A DNA stretch of 64,000 nt from Bacteroidota bacterium (lineage in GTDB: Bacteria; Bacteroidota; Bacteroidia; Chitinophagales; Chitinophagaceae). The position numbers and the translations under genes were made by a program. The first letter of the stretch is position 1. Every line of letters begins with the position of its first letter. The DNA lies in NCBI GenBank assembly GCA_016712665.1, contig JADJQP010000007.1:62001-126000 (forward strand), read 5' to 3'. Below are positions 1 to 7,969 of the stretch, one piece after another. The notes beneath the pieces were generated by a model. It was given only the letters and a program-made list of their open reading frames with translations. It was not told where the DNA came from and ran no database searches.

Positions 1-1
1 C

Positions 2-91
2 GGTGAGTTTATTAATATCTATTTGGCATCTAGAGATACGATGGCACACACTGGTACGCAATGCAGTATTATCCTTGCAAAGCAACCGTAG
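2..91 (+). CDS. C-terminal end of an unidentified protein (5' truncated by window edge)
   Basis: An open frame enters from the left edge and ends at TAG, giving 29 residues that finish with CSIILAKQP. The composition looks like a folded C-terminus rather than random sequence, and the next gene's promoter follows within about 65 bases. I do not recognise the family from so short a tail, and it could still be a chance open frame. Confidence 0.35.
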   Translation, partial: GEFINIYLASRDTMAHTGTQCSIILAKQP

Positions 92-154
92 TACAGCAAT
101 TCAAATTTAACTTAATTATATAGTTTTAGGTAGCCTACAAACAAAGCATTCCAT

Positions 155-162
155 TAAATTTG
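155..162 (+). promoter_or_regulatory. TAAATTTG -7 promoter element
   Basis: It matches the Bacteroidota sigma-ABfr -7 consensus TAnnTTTG exactly, 22 bases before the ATG of the OmpH-like gene. No clear -33 TTTG at ideal spacing was found. Confidence 0.5.
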
Positions 163-184
163 CACTTCACATTTTTGATTTCAA

Positions 185-805
185 ATGAAGAATATTTCTA
201 CTATTTTTAGTTCATTGGCACTGTTGGGTGTCATCGTACTTTTTGCTATGAAAATGAACGAGAAGAAGGCCGTAAAGCCTAAGGTAATTACGAAGGACGC
301 AGCCGGAAAGGAAGTGGTGTTGGCTGCTGGAAAAATTGCCTATGTCGATATCGATACGTTGGAGGCCCACTACGATTATTTTAAGAAAAAGAAGGTGGAG
401 TTTGAAGTACGTCAAAAGAACATTGACGCGGATTTAGAAAAAATGGCAAACTCTTTGCGGAATGAAGTGGTGGCCTTCCAGAAAAAAGCTCAAAATGGAG
501 AGCTGACAGAAGCACAAGGCCAAGCGGCTCAACAGGAATTACTGAAGAAGGAGCAAGAATTGGAGCTAAAAAGACAAAATTTAGGTGCGAAGTATATGAA
601 GGATCAAGATGCCTTCAACAAAGAAATTCATGATAATCTACATGATTATATCGAAATTTTTAATGAAGAGAAAGGTTATGATTATATTCTTTCCTATTCA
701 AAAGAAAGTTCGATTCTTTTTGCTAATAAAGAATTGGATGTAACACAAGAAATTATTGACGGGATGAATAATGCATCCTCAAAGTCAAAGAAAGCATCAA
801 AATAG
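185..805 (+). CDS. OmpH/Skp family periplasmic chaperone-like protein
   Basis: This 206-residue protein has a hydrophobic N-terminal segment (about 4-22, a signal anchor or uncleaved signal), then the OmpH start GKIAYVDIDTL near 49-59. A long charged helical stretch follows (about 65-150, rich in K, E and Q), typical of the Skp tentacle coiled coil. The C-terminal strand region YDYILSYS near 165-172 is also characteristic. Skp-type proteins hold unfolded outer-membrane proteins in the periplasm. Bacteroidota usually carry several paralogues; this copy is not beside bamA but 21 bases upstream of tpiA, so the two are probably co-transcribed. No cysteine lipobox is visible. Confidence 0.8.
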   Translation: MKNISTIFSSLALLGVIVLFAMKMNEKKAVKPKVITKDAAGKEVVLAAGKIAYVDIDTLEAHYDYFKKKKVEFEVRQKNIDADLEKMANSLRNEVVAFQKKAQNGELTEAQGQAAQQELLKKEQELELKRQNLGAKYMKDQDAFNKEIHDNLHDYIEIFNEEKGYDYILSYSKESSILFANKELDVTQEIIDGMNNASSKSKKASK

Positions 806-826
806 TATACATTTCTTACACATTTT

Positions 827-1597
827 ATGAGAAAAAATATCGTTGCCGGAAACTGGAAAATGAATCTGTCTATTGCTGAAGCATCAAATTTGGTGGAGAC
901 GATTATCGATGCGGCGCCAGCATTACGTGAAAATCATGTGGTGGTATTTTGCACGCCATTTACCCATTTGCAAACTATCGCAAAAATTATTGACAGTAAG
1001 GGGCATTCACAATTTGCATTGGGTGCGCAAAATTGCAATGATCAAATCGCAGGGGCCTTCACCGGCGAAATTTCTGTGAACATGCTCAAGGAAATGGGCG
1101 TGACCTATGTCATCATAGGCCATTCAGAACGACGACAACTTTTTGGAGAAAGCAGTGATTTTTTGAAGAAAAAGGTGGATACTTTGATTGCAGCAAATAT
1201 GCAAATATTGTTTTGTTGCGGTGAACCGCTTGAAATCAGAAATGCCGGTGAGCAAAATCAGTACGTACAGAAACAACTTAGCGACAGCCTATTTCATCTG
1301 GATGCAGCTCAGATGAAAAATCATATTACCATAGCTTATGAGCCAATCTGGGCAATTGGAACAGGTGTAACGGCCTCTACCCAGCAAGCCCAGGATATGC
1401 ATGCACATATCAGACATGTATTAAGCGAAACGTATGATAGCCAGTTGGCTGCAGATATTTCCATTTTATATGGCGGAAGTTGCAATGCTCAAAATGCAGA
1501 AGATTTATTTGCGAATGAGGATGTGGATGGTGGACTGATTGGCGGGGCCGCCTTAAAATCAGAAACGTTTTTACCGATTATTTCGGCAATGCATTAA
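827..1597 (+). CDS. tpiA: Triosephosphate isomerase
   Basis: This 256-residue TIM-barrel enzyme interconverts dihydroxyacetone phosphate and glyceraldehyde 3-phosphate in glycolysis and gluconeogenesis. All signature elements are present: NWKMN with N9/K11 near the N-terminus, catalytic His99 in IIGHSERR, catalytic Glu172 in YEPIWAIGTG, and the phosphate-gripping GGSCN (216-220) and GGLIGGA (236-242) loops. The length is normal. It follows the OmpH-like gene by 21 bases and is convergent with the DUF721 gene, whose stop overlaps its last codons. The gene appears intact. Confidence 0.98.
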   Translation: MRKNIVAGNWKMNLSIAEASNLVETIIDAAPALRENHVVVFCTPFTHLQTIAKIIDSKGHSQFALGAQNCNDQIAGAFTGEISVNMLKEMGVTYVIIGHSERRQLFGESSDFLKKKVDTLIAANMQILFCCGEPLEIRNAGEQNQYVQKQLSDSLFHLDAAQMKNHITIAYEPIWAIGTGVTASTQQAQDMHAHIRHVLSETYDSQLAADISILYGGSCNAQNAEDLFANEDVDGGLIGGAALKSETFLPIISAMH

Positions 1598-1875
1598 CAT
1601 AATATAATTTCCTTGATAAAATTCTCCTCCAGATGCTGATTTATTTTTTCAATCAGCAAGGTTTTATTATAGGATAGTTCGTTTCGCAAGGGTGCTACAT
1701 CTGTATAAATATACAATTTTGCTCCTTAACAATTAAATCCCTGGTGTGTTTCGCCACAGTGATTCCCATTAATTTCTCCCCAGTCTAATTTTATTTTTTC
1801 GGCTAAATACCTTTCTTTCCATCGGCTTTGTTCCAACATCTTGTTCAGGGCTTCCTTCATCGAGTACAATGCCAT
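1594..1875 (-). CDS. DUF721 (DciA-like) domain protein, broken by two frameshifts
   Basis: Read from the ATG at 1875 the frame gives MKEALNKMLEQ and then WGEI. It continues only after removing one base near 1769 (GAAATTAATGGG) as GITVAKHTRDLIV, and again after restoring one base near 1717 (CAAAATTG) as LYIYTDVAPLRNELSYNK. The joined product of about 93 residues has the W-G-I core and LYI/LRNELS pattern of short Bacteroidetes DUF721 proteins, a family related to the helicase loader DciA. No single frame covers it. The second indel restores the frame, so sequencing error is as likely as decay. It starts 10 bases downstream of the regulator gene. Confidence 0.7.
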
Positions 1876-1885
1876 AATAATTTTA

Positions 1886-3045
1886 TTATATAGAGAAAAC
1901 AAATTTCTTCACATCCGATTCTTTAATGGTATGGTCGCATAAAATAACCAATCGTTCAATTACATTTCTAAGTTCTCTAATATTACCAGTCCAGTTGTGA
2001 TTTTTCAATTCGTTTAATGCGGCATCATTGATATTAAGCATTTTCATACTATATTCTGTGCAGATTTGTTCAAGAAAATATTTTGAAAGCAAGGGAATAT
2101 CATCTCTGCGCGCATTCAGGGAGGGTACATGAATTTGAATTACATTGAGTCGATGATACAAATCAATTCTAAAATTGTTTTGTTCAATCTCCTTCACCAA
2201 ATCTTTGTTGGTAGCGGCAATAACCCGCACATTTACATCAATATCTTTCTCTCCACCTACTCGGTTAATTTTTCCCTCTTGCAATGCCCGCAAAACCTTG
2301 GCTTGTGCGCTTAAACTCATATCACCTATTTCATCTAAAAACAAGGTACCGCCGTCTGCTTGTTCAAATTTTCCGATACGTTGTTTAATAGCAGATGTAA
2401 ACGATCCCTTTTCATGTCCGAACAATTCGCTGTCAATCAGTTCGGAAGGTATGGCTGCACAATTTACTTCTATCAGGGGCTTCGAATTTCGATTGCTTTT
2501 TTCGTGTACCCAACGAGCCACCAATTCTTTTCCACTACCGTTTTCGCCGGTTATCAAAATTCTTGCATCAGTAGGGGCTACCCGGTCAATCGTTTTTTTT
2601 ATTAATTGAATACCTTCACTTTCGCCGATGATTTCTTTAAGTCCGTTTACTTTTCTTTTAAGTTAGTGGTTTCAGTCACTAGCGACCCTTTGTCGATGGC
2701 ATTACGAATCGTAATTAAAAGTCGATTTAAGTCAGGTGGTTTTGAAATATAATCAAAAGCGCCTTTTTTAACGGCTTCTACAGCATCTTCGGTTGTGCCA
2801 TGCCCCGATATCATTATGATGGGAACTTCAAGTCCTTCTTGAATCAGCTTGTCGAGCATTTCCAAACCAGTCATGCGAGGCATCTTGATATCGCAGAGGA
2901 TACAATCATACTTTTTAGATTTAACAAGGTTATATCCCTCTAAACCGTCAGTGGCCTCTTCCACTTTATATCCTTCTACTACAAGAATATCTTGGAGCGC
3001 TTTTCTGATACTTTTTTCGTCATCTACGACCAAAATTGAAGACAT
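1886..3045 (-). CDS. NtrC-like response regulator, receiver plus AAA+ sigma-54 ATPase, no C-terminal HTH (frameshifted)
   Basis: The receiver domain (1-120) has acidic residues 8-9, phosphoacceptor Asp52 in CDIKMPRM and Lys102 in SKPP. The frame breaks near 2657, where one A is missing from GAAAAGTAAAC. It resumes as VNGLKEIIGESEG and runs into an AAA+ domain with Walker A GENGSGKE, Walker B GGTLFLDEIGDM and the R-finger region NWTGNIRELRN. The sigma-54-contacting GAFTGA loop reads GSFTSA, keeping F and T. The protein ends soon after the AAA+ domain at KKFVFSI with no Fis-type helix-turn-helix, and the DUF721 start lies immediately beyond. It is likely a two-component regulator of sigma-54 promoters; no sensor kinase is adjacent. 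The joined length is about 386 residues. Confidence 0.85.
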
Positions 3046-3168
3046 GTAAACTACTATTTAATATATAAAACGTTAAAGATAAACAGGAATTGATATTTTT
3101 TACTAATTGTTGCCAAGCCCCGTATGCTATTATTTTGTTTTTTGTGTTCAAAATAAAATGGCTAAAAA

Positions 3169-3405
3169 TTAGCGCTGGTTATCACGCCATTCATAAACCC
3201 AACTACTTTGAATCATTTCCAAATGGCCTTCGGTACTTTGTTCACGTGTACCTACAAAACCATCTATTGCCAACACCCACTCTAGTAAATCAGTAAATCG
3301 TATCCGATATATTTTTGATTCACCAAAATCATCACCAAATTTTTCATAAAGTTTTAGTGCTATATCTTCGTAATCATTCCAATGTATGGGGGGTTCGTAT
3401 GACAT
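3169..3405 (-). CDS. iscX: Fe-S assembly protein IscX
   Basis: This 78-residue acidic protein shows the IscX pattern: HWNDYEDIALKLYEKF at the start, then IYRIRFTDLLEWV, and a C-terminal SSWVYEW. It matches the E. coli layout W-x-D, RFTDMHQW and VWLDE by memory of that family. IscX modulates iron and frataxin interaction with the cysteine desulfurase IscS in cluster assembly. It lies 26 bases downstream of an Isc-type ferredoxin on the same strand, the usual fdx-iscX order. No other isc genes are in the window. It is about 12 residues longer than E. coli IscX. Confidence 0.88.
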   Translation of the reverse strand: MSYEPPIHWNDYEDIALKLYEKFGDDFGESKIYRIRFTDLLEWVLAIDGFVGTREQSTEGHLEMIQSSWVYEWRDNQR

Positions 3406-3431
3406 TCTATGGGTATTGTTTTTTTACTATG

Positions 3432-3767
3432 TTATTCACCATGAATAAGTGTTTGATCGGGAATGGTAATATCAAGAGTGCCACTTCCATCAAATAATAT
3501 GCATTGGCATGATAATCTTGAATTGATTCGTGGGTTGCGTGCACGATCTATAAAGTCTTCTTCTTTGTCGCTTAATTCCTCTATATGATGCTCACCCGAA
3601 TTCAAATAGATATGACAGGTACTGCAGGCGCATACCCCGCCACAATTATGATGTAAATGAATGTTGTTTTTTAGAGCAACTTCCAAAATACTGTCATCCG
3701 GAAGACAATTTTCTACCGTTAAGGGTTCGAGTCCTTTTTGTTCAAATTTAAAATTTATCGTATACAT
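3432..3767 (-). CDS. fdx: Adrenodoxin-type [2Fe-2S] ferredoxin
   Basis: This 111-residue protein has the cluster ligands in CGGVCACSTC, giving C42-x5-C48-x2-C51. The fourth ligand lies in SRLSCQC (most likely C87, from the canonical RLSCQ context). The extra Cys46 inside the loop and Cys89 are also present. Isc-type ferredoxins donate electrons for Fe-S cluster assembly, which agrees with iscX directly downstream. A TAAATTTG -7 element lies upstream at 3800-3807. The gene is intact and of normal length. Confidence 0.93.
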   Translation of the reverse strand: MYTINFKFEQKGLEPLTVENCLPDDSILEVALKNNIHLHHNCGGVCACSTCHIYLNSGEHHIEELSDKEEDFIDRARNPRINSRLSCQCILFDGSGTLDITIPDQTLIHGE

Positions 3768-3799
3768 TCAGTTTAGCAAGCTTTGAATTTAGCAAAATG

Positions 3800-3807
3800 C
3801 AAATTTA
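3800..3807 (-). promoter_or_regulatory. TAAATTTG -7 promoter element for fdx-iscX
   Basis: The reverse complement of CAAATTTA matches the TAnnTTTG consensus, 32 bases upstream of the ferredoxin ATG. It fits a short-leader fdx-iscX transcript. Confidence 0.45.
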
Positions 3808-3915
3808 GTGTTTAATGTTTGAATTTACGAAGTGTAAAAATCTATAGGAAGGAATAATTGCTTATTACCTTTTTGAAAGGGACAAATGAGGGGATCCTTT
3901 TCATTTCAACAACTC

Positions 3916-4062
3916 CTAAGTAAAATCCGGTTTGTTAATTTCTGGCCTGTCATCATCAACAGGAGGGATAGGGGTTTTGAATGCCTTATAAAAGTAGTAA
4001 ATGGTAATGAACGTTACCGAACTTAGGGTAACAATAAATATAATGAGTGCGGTGGAATTCAT
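3916..4062 (-). CDS. MetS-like small subunit of the adjacent NSS transporter (microprotein, 48 aa)
   Basis: From the ATG at 4062 the frame encodes 48 residues: a hydrophobic helix of about 20 residues (residues 4-24, ALIIFIVTLSSVTFITIYYF) followed by KAFKTPIPP and a charged tail ending NKPDFT. It begins 12 bases after the NSS transporter stop on the same strand, so translation is probably coupled. Short single-helix proteins downstream of NSS genes are known as MetS in Corynebacterium, where MetP needs MetS. The match here is by size, position and topology, not by a diagnostic motif. Confidence 0.65.
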   Translation of the reverse strand: MNSTALIIFIVTLSSVTFITIYYFYKAFKTPIPPVDDDRPEINKPDFT

Positions 4063-4074
4063 GGTACGTTATTT

Positions 4075-5610
4075 TTAAAATTTAGAATCGGCATTAATAT
4101 ATCTTCCTTCTCGTTTTCGCTTGTAATAGGCCTTTCGTACAATAAATGCGATAGCAAGCCATAATAAGATCAAGAAAATTCGGGAGGCAACCAATGGAAC
4201 GGATGAGAAATCAATTACTTTTTTGAAAATATCGGGAAGACTCATAATAAAGACATAACCCAACAATAAAGGCGATATATATTTTATAAGAATCTTCATA
4301 ATGGATGGTATTTTAATATCTGAACCTTCGTTCATCTCAGCCCATCCCTTATCGATACCCCATACCCAACCAAATAAAATAATTTCCATTAGGGCAAATA
4401 CAACCAAAGAAACGGTTCCCGCCCAATAATCATACTCGTCAAAGACTCCTTGATTGAAAAATAAAACAGTAGGAAGACCCAATAGCAAAATGCAGACACC
4501 GAACGCAAGTGCCGATTTTTCGCGACTCCATCCAAATTCATCTTGAAGGAAGCCCATGCAGGGCGTTCCCATTGCCAGAGAAGAAGTAATGCCGGCAAAG
4601 AAAAGTAAACCAAACCACATCACACCTCCTAATATTGACATGATGGGCCCCCACTGCGCAAATAAATAGGGTAAGGTTTTGAATCCCAATCCAAGACCAC
4701 CACTTTGTGTCATTTCAACAATTTTGTCAATACCAAGATATCCAATTCCGATGGGAATCAATATGCAACTTCCTAATACTACCTCCACAAATTCATTCAT
4801 CCAACCTGCGCTCATGGCATTTAATGCAATGTCTTCATTTTTACGAACATAAGACGCATAACATTGAATGGAACCCATACCGACGGATAAGGTAAAAAAT
4901 ATTTGTCCGGCAGCCGCTAACCATACTTTTGGCGACCAGATGGTAGAAAAATCAGGAGTCCACAGAAAATTAAGACCCACGGTTCCGTCAAATAGAGCGC
5001 CCTGTTCACCGGCTTTTAAAGTGATTCCCTTGATGGCTAAAATAACGCCGAACAAAATCAGTAAAGGCATTCCTACCTTGGCCACCTTCTCCACCCCGCC
5101 ACTAAGGCCTTTGCTTAAAATCCAAGTATTCAGCGCCAAACATAGTATCCAAAATACAACCGGTTCATAGGAATGAAGGGAAACATAATTTCCAAATACA
5201 GTAGCCACCTGATCTTGCGACTGCCCATTGAACGTACCTACTAAGGAATGCCAAACCCACGAAAGGGTCCAACTTTCGATATAACAATAATAAGCAGCTA
5301 CCGCCAAATTTGTAAAAATGCCGAAAACCCCTACGTATTTCCAAATACGCCCTTTGCTAATAGATCCTAAAATAAAAGGGGTGGAGTGATGTCCATGCTT
5401 TCCACCAAATCGACCGGTTGCCCATTCTACATAAAGCAGTGGGATTCCCATCAGCAAAAAACAAGCTAAATAGGGAATGATGAAGGCGCCACCTCCATTT
5501 TGAATGGCCTGAACCGGAAAGCGAAGAAAATTACCTAAGCCAACTGCATTTCCAGCCATAGCAAGAATTAATCCGATGCGCGATCCCCATGAGTCCTTAT
5601 TTGATGACAT
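4075..5610 (-). CDS. Sodium-dependent transporter of the neurotransmitter:sodium symporter (NSS/SNF) family
   Basis: This 511-residue polytopic protein has about 12 hydrophobic helices. The NSS TM1 signature is explicit: SRIGLILAMAGNAVGLGNF followed by LRFPVQAIQNGGGAF, which forms the unwound helix that binds Na+ and the amino-acid substrate in LeuT-fold carriers. Further on, LAAAGQIFFTLSVGMG and FAGITSSLA fit TM6 and TM8. Bacterial members take up amino acids such as methionine, alanine, tryptophan or tyrosine; the substrate cannot be read from sequence. A MetS-like microprotein follows by 12 bases. The gene is intact, and no exact TAnnTTTG was found upstream. Confidence 0.92.
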   Translation of the reverse strand: MSSNKDSWGSRIGLILAMAGNAVGLGNFLRFPVQAIQNGGGAFIIPYLACFLLMGIPLLYVEWATGRFGGKHGHHSTPFILGSISKGRIWKYVGVFGIFTNLAVAAYYCYIESWTLSWVWHSLVGTFNGQSQDQVATVFGNYVSLHSYEPVVFWILCLALNTWILSKGLSGGVEKVAKVGMPLLILFGVILAIKGITLKAGEQGALFDGTVGLNFLWTPDFSTIWSPKVWLAAAGQIFFTLSVGMGSIQCYASYVRKNEDIALNAMSAGWMNEFVEVVLGSCILIPIGIGYLGIDKIVEMTQSGGLGLGFKTLPYLFAQWGPIMSILGGVMWFGLLFFAGITSSLAMGTPCMGFLQDEFGWSREKSALAFGVCILLLGLPTVLFFNQGVFDEYDYWAGTVSLVVFALMEIILFGWVWGIDKGWAEMNEGSDIKIPSIMKILIKYISPLLLGYVFIMSLPDIFKKVIDFSSVPLVASRIFLILLWLAIAFIVRKAYYKRKREGRYINADSKF

Positions 5611-5859
5611 AATTCTTAATTATATTTTGGTACAATATATAACATTTGTAACAATAGTATTCAGAATATCGAAAATAAGGATTTTTCATCGAAACCGCTG
5701 CTACTCTTAGCCAAAAAATTGAATCAAAGCATAAAGCAATTGTACCGATACAATCCTTCTATTCAAGTAGATTGCATATTCAATTGGACTCTTGTTAATT
5801 ATTTATACACATTCGTTTTCGGCAACCCAAATTTGACAGATTATTTTTTTTTATTTTTT

Positions 5860-5867
5860 TACCTTTG
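5860..5867 (+). promoter_or_regulatory. TACCTTTG -7 element giving a near-leaderless transcript
   Basis: This exact TAnnTTTG match ends only 3 bases before the ATG at 5871. The expected start of transcription would therefore fall at or next to the start codon, which decides the ATG over the upstream TTG at 5865. Confidence 0.5.
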
Positions 5868-5870
5868 CGC

Positions 5871-6827
5871 ATGCTTTCAGATTTTCCAGTACAAAATGAA
5901 AAAGAAACCCGCGCCGGATTTGGTGAGGGAATACATGCGGTTGCGGCCACAAACCCAAACGTGGTTGCACTTACGGCTGATCTTGCCGGTTCCCTAAAGT
6001 TGAATGCATTTATGAAGGATTTTCCTGAGAGATTCATTCAATGCGGCATTGCTGAGGCAAACATGATAGGCATTGCAGCAGGCATGACAATCGGGGGCAA
6101 AATTCCCTATACCACTACGTTTGCTAATTTTAGTACCTCACGTGTGTACGATCAAATTCGACAAAGTGTTGCCTATAGTGGAAAAAATGTAAAGATTTGC
6201 GCCTCCCATGCCGGTTTAACGCTTGGGGAAGATGGCGCCACACATCAGGTGCTTGAAGATATTGGAATGATGAAAATGCTTCCGGAGATGACGGTGATAG
6301 TACCCTGCGATTTTAATCAAACCAAAGCGGCTACTATTGCCATTGCTGACTTTCAAGGACCTGTTTATCTTCGATTTGGACGACCTAAATGGCCGAATTT
6401 CACACCCTTAGATATTCCTTTTGAAATCGGAAAGGCACAAGTCATCCACGAGGGAACGGATGTGAGTATTTTTGCCTGCGGCCATATGGTATGGGAAGCG
6501 ATGAAAGCAGTTGAGTTACTTGAAAAAGAAAATATTAGTTGTGATTTAATCAATATTCATACCATTAAACCCTTAGATACGGAGGCAGTTATTCAATCGA
6601 TTCGAAAAACCAAATGTATTGTAACGGCTGAAGAGCACCAGATTAATGGGGGCCTGGGTGATAGTATTGCACAGGTGGCGGGGATACGCTGTCCATGTCC
6701 ACATGAGTACATTGCCGTGAAAGATACGTTTGGTGAAAGTGGCAAGCCGCTTGAATTGCTACAGAAATACGGTTTGAATGCGGATGCTATTGCAGCAGCA
6801 GCCAAGAAAGCCATCCAAAGAAAATAA
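5871..6827 (+). CDS. Transketolase C-terminal subunit (pyrimidine-binding + C-terminal domains)
   Basis: The ATG at 5871 gives 318 residues. The protein covers only the second half of transketolase: a TPP pyrimidine-binding domain with the catalytic Glu in CGIAEANMIGIAAGM and the SHAGLTLGEDGATHQ loop, then the C-terminal domain ending in a KKAIQRK tail. In split transketolases a separate N-terminal subunit supplies the diphosphate/Mg2+ site; together they shuttle two-carbon units in the pentose phosphate pathway. No N-terminal subunit gene is adjacent: the upstream 250 bases hold only AT-rich DNA and the NSS gene points away. A TTG six bases upstream in frame overlaps the promoter and is rejected as start. 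Confidence 0.9.
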   Translation: MLSDFPVQNEKETRAGFGEGIHAVAATNPNVVALTADLAGSLKLNAFMKDFPERFIQCGIAEANMIGIAAGMTIGGKIPYTTTFANFSTSRVYDQIRQSVAYSGKNVKICASHAGLTLGEDGATHQVLEDIGMMKMLPEMTVIVPCDFNQTKAATIAIADFQGPVYLRFGRPKWPNFTPLDIPFEIGKAQVIHEGTDVSIFACGHMVWEAMKAVELLEKENISCDLINIHTIKPLDTEAVIQSIRKTKCIVTAEEHQINGGLGDSIAQVAGIRCPCPHEYIAVKDTFGESGKPLELLQKYGLNADAIAAAAKKAIQRK

Positions 6828-6999
6828 GTACCTTTTTATTTGGGCTGATTTTTACGAAAGCACTATTTACCTATTTTATTCCAATCTAAAAAGTGCCTTT
6901 ATTGACGGATGATTTATGCTGCTTTATCTATAAAACGATATTTTAACAAAATGAAGCGCTGAATTGCGTAACTTTACGGAACTTGAATGACCCTACTTT

Positions 7000-7944
7000 T
7001 TGAAAAGAAAATTCACCATATTGTTATTATTGCTTGCATTGCTTGGTGCCATGCATACCAAAGCATTTGCTGCACCTGTAGGTGAGGAAAGCGAAACAGA
7101 TAATAATGTTGAACGAAAGACGGATGCATATATTTCCTACGTTTATGGCAAAATCAGATTTCCGAAAAATGGAAAATTAAATTTTGAAGTATTTAAGGTT
7201 GCATTTCGTGGTTACCTAAATATGCTGGCTGCCGGAAAAATTTCAAAAGAGAATGTGCTCTCTGTTTGCGATTTTACTTTATCAAGTAACAAAAAGCGTT
7301 TATGGGTTATTGACGTAAAAGCTAAAAAGGTTATGCATCATTCATTAGTAGCACACGGAATGGGTACCGGCGAAGAGTTCGCTACCTGTTTTTCGAATAT
7401 TAGTGAATCGCATCAGAGCAGTCTGGGCTTTTATGTGACTTCTGATACCTATATCGGAAACAACGGTTACTCGATGCGTCTAGAGGGTATCGATGGAGTT
7501 TTTAATTGCAATGCGTTCGAACGAGCGATAGTGGTTCATGGTGCCGATTATGTTAGTGAATCGTTTGCTCGCGAAAATAATCGTTTGGGTAGAAGTCATG
7601 GATGTCCTGCGTTGCCTATGGATTTGGCGCCGGCTATTATTGATAATGTCAAAAATGGATCCTGTTTTTTCATTTATCATACGGTGAACAATTACTTGTC
7701 GAAATCAAGATGGATCAATTCACCTGTTTGTTGTTTACCATCTGAGGCTGATTGTTTGCCATTAAACGAAATGGAAGGGAAGAACAATCCGCGCTATGTG
7801 CGGGTAAAATCATCAGGTAAGGGTATGTCAGACGGACAGCAAGAGATGGCAAAGGCTGAGGTGAAAAAGAAAGTTATTTCTTCCGTGATGATTATCAATG
7901 TCGATTCCAGAACGGGCCAAACAGATACTACTTGCGTAAAATAG
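7000..7944 (+). CDS. Murein L,D-transpeptidase catalytic-domain protein (YkuD_2 type), secreted
   Basis: The 314-residue product begins at TTG (an in-frame TGA precedes it) with a clear signal peptide, MKRKFTILLLLLALLG to AFA/AP. The catalytic core is seen as VVHGADYVSE (His180) and SHGCPALP with His200 and nucleophile Cys202, the arrangement of YkuD_2 proteins in Gram-negatives. It probably cross-links peptidoglycan or attaches protein in the periplasm. The C-terminal 80 residues are lysine-rich and unconserved. A GTAACTTTACGG element at 6968-6979 may be its promoter. TTG initiation is inferred because no in-frame ATG precedes the signal peptide. Confidence 0.88.
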   Translation: MKRKFTILLLLLALLGAMHTKAFAAPVGEESETDNNVERKTDAYISYVYGKIRFPKNGKLNFEVFKVAFRGYLNMLAAGKISKENVLSVCDFTLSSNKKRLWVIDVKAKKVMHHSLVAHGMGTGEEFATCFSNISESHQSSLGFYVTSDTYIGNNGYSMRLEGIDGVFNCNAFERAIVVHGADYVSESFARENNRLGRSHGCPALPMDLAPAIIDNVKNGSCFFIYHTVNNYLSKSRWINSPVCCLPSEADCLPLNEMEGKNNPRYVRVKSSGKGMSDGQQEMAKAEVKKKVISSVMIINVDSRTGQTDTTCVK

Positions 7945-7969
7945 TGCTAATATTGTAGCAAAAATTGCA

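Noticed and set aside
5719..5997. A 92-codon frame before and inside the transketolase gene
   Set aside because: It overlaps the promoter and the real start in another frame and contains poly-F/L residues from T-runs.
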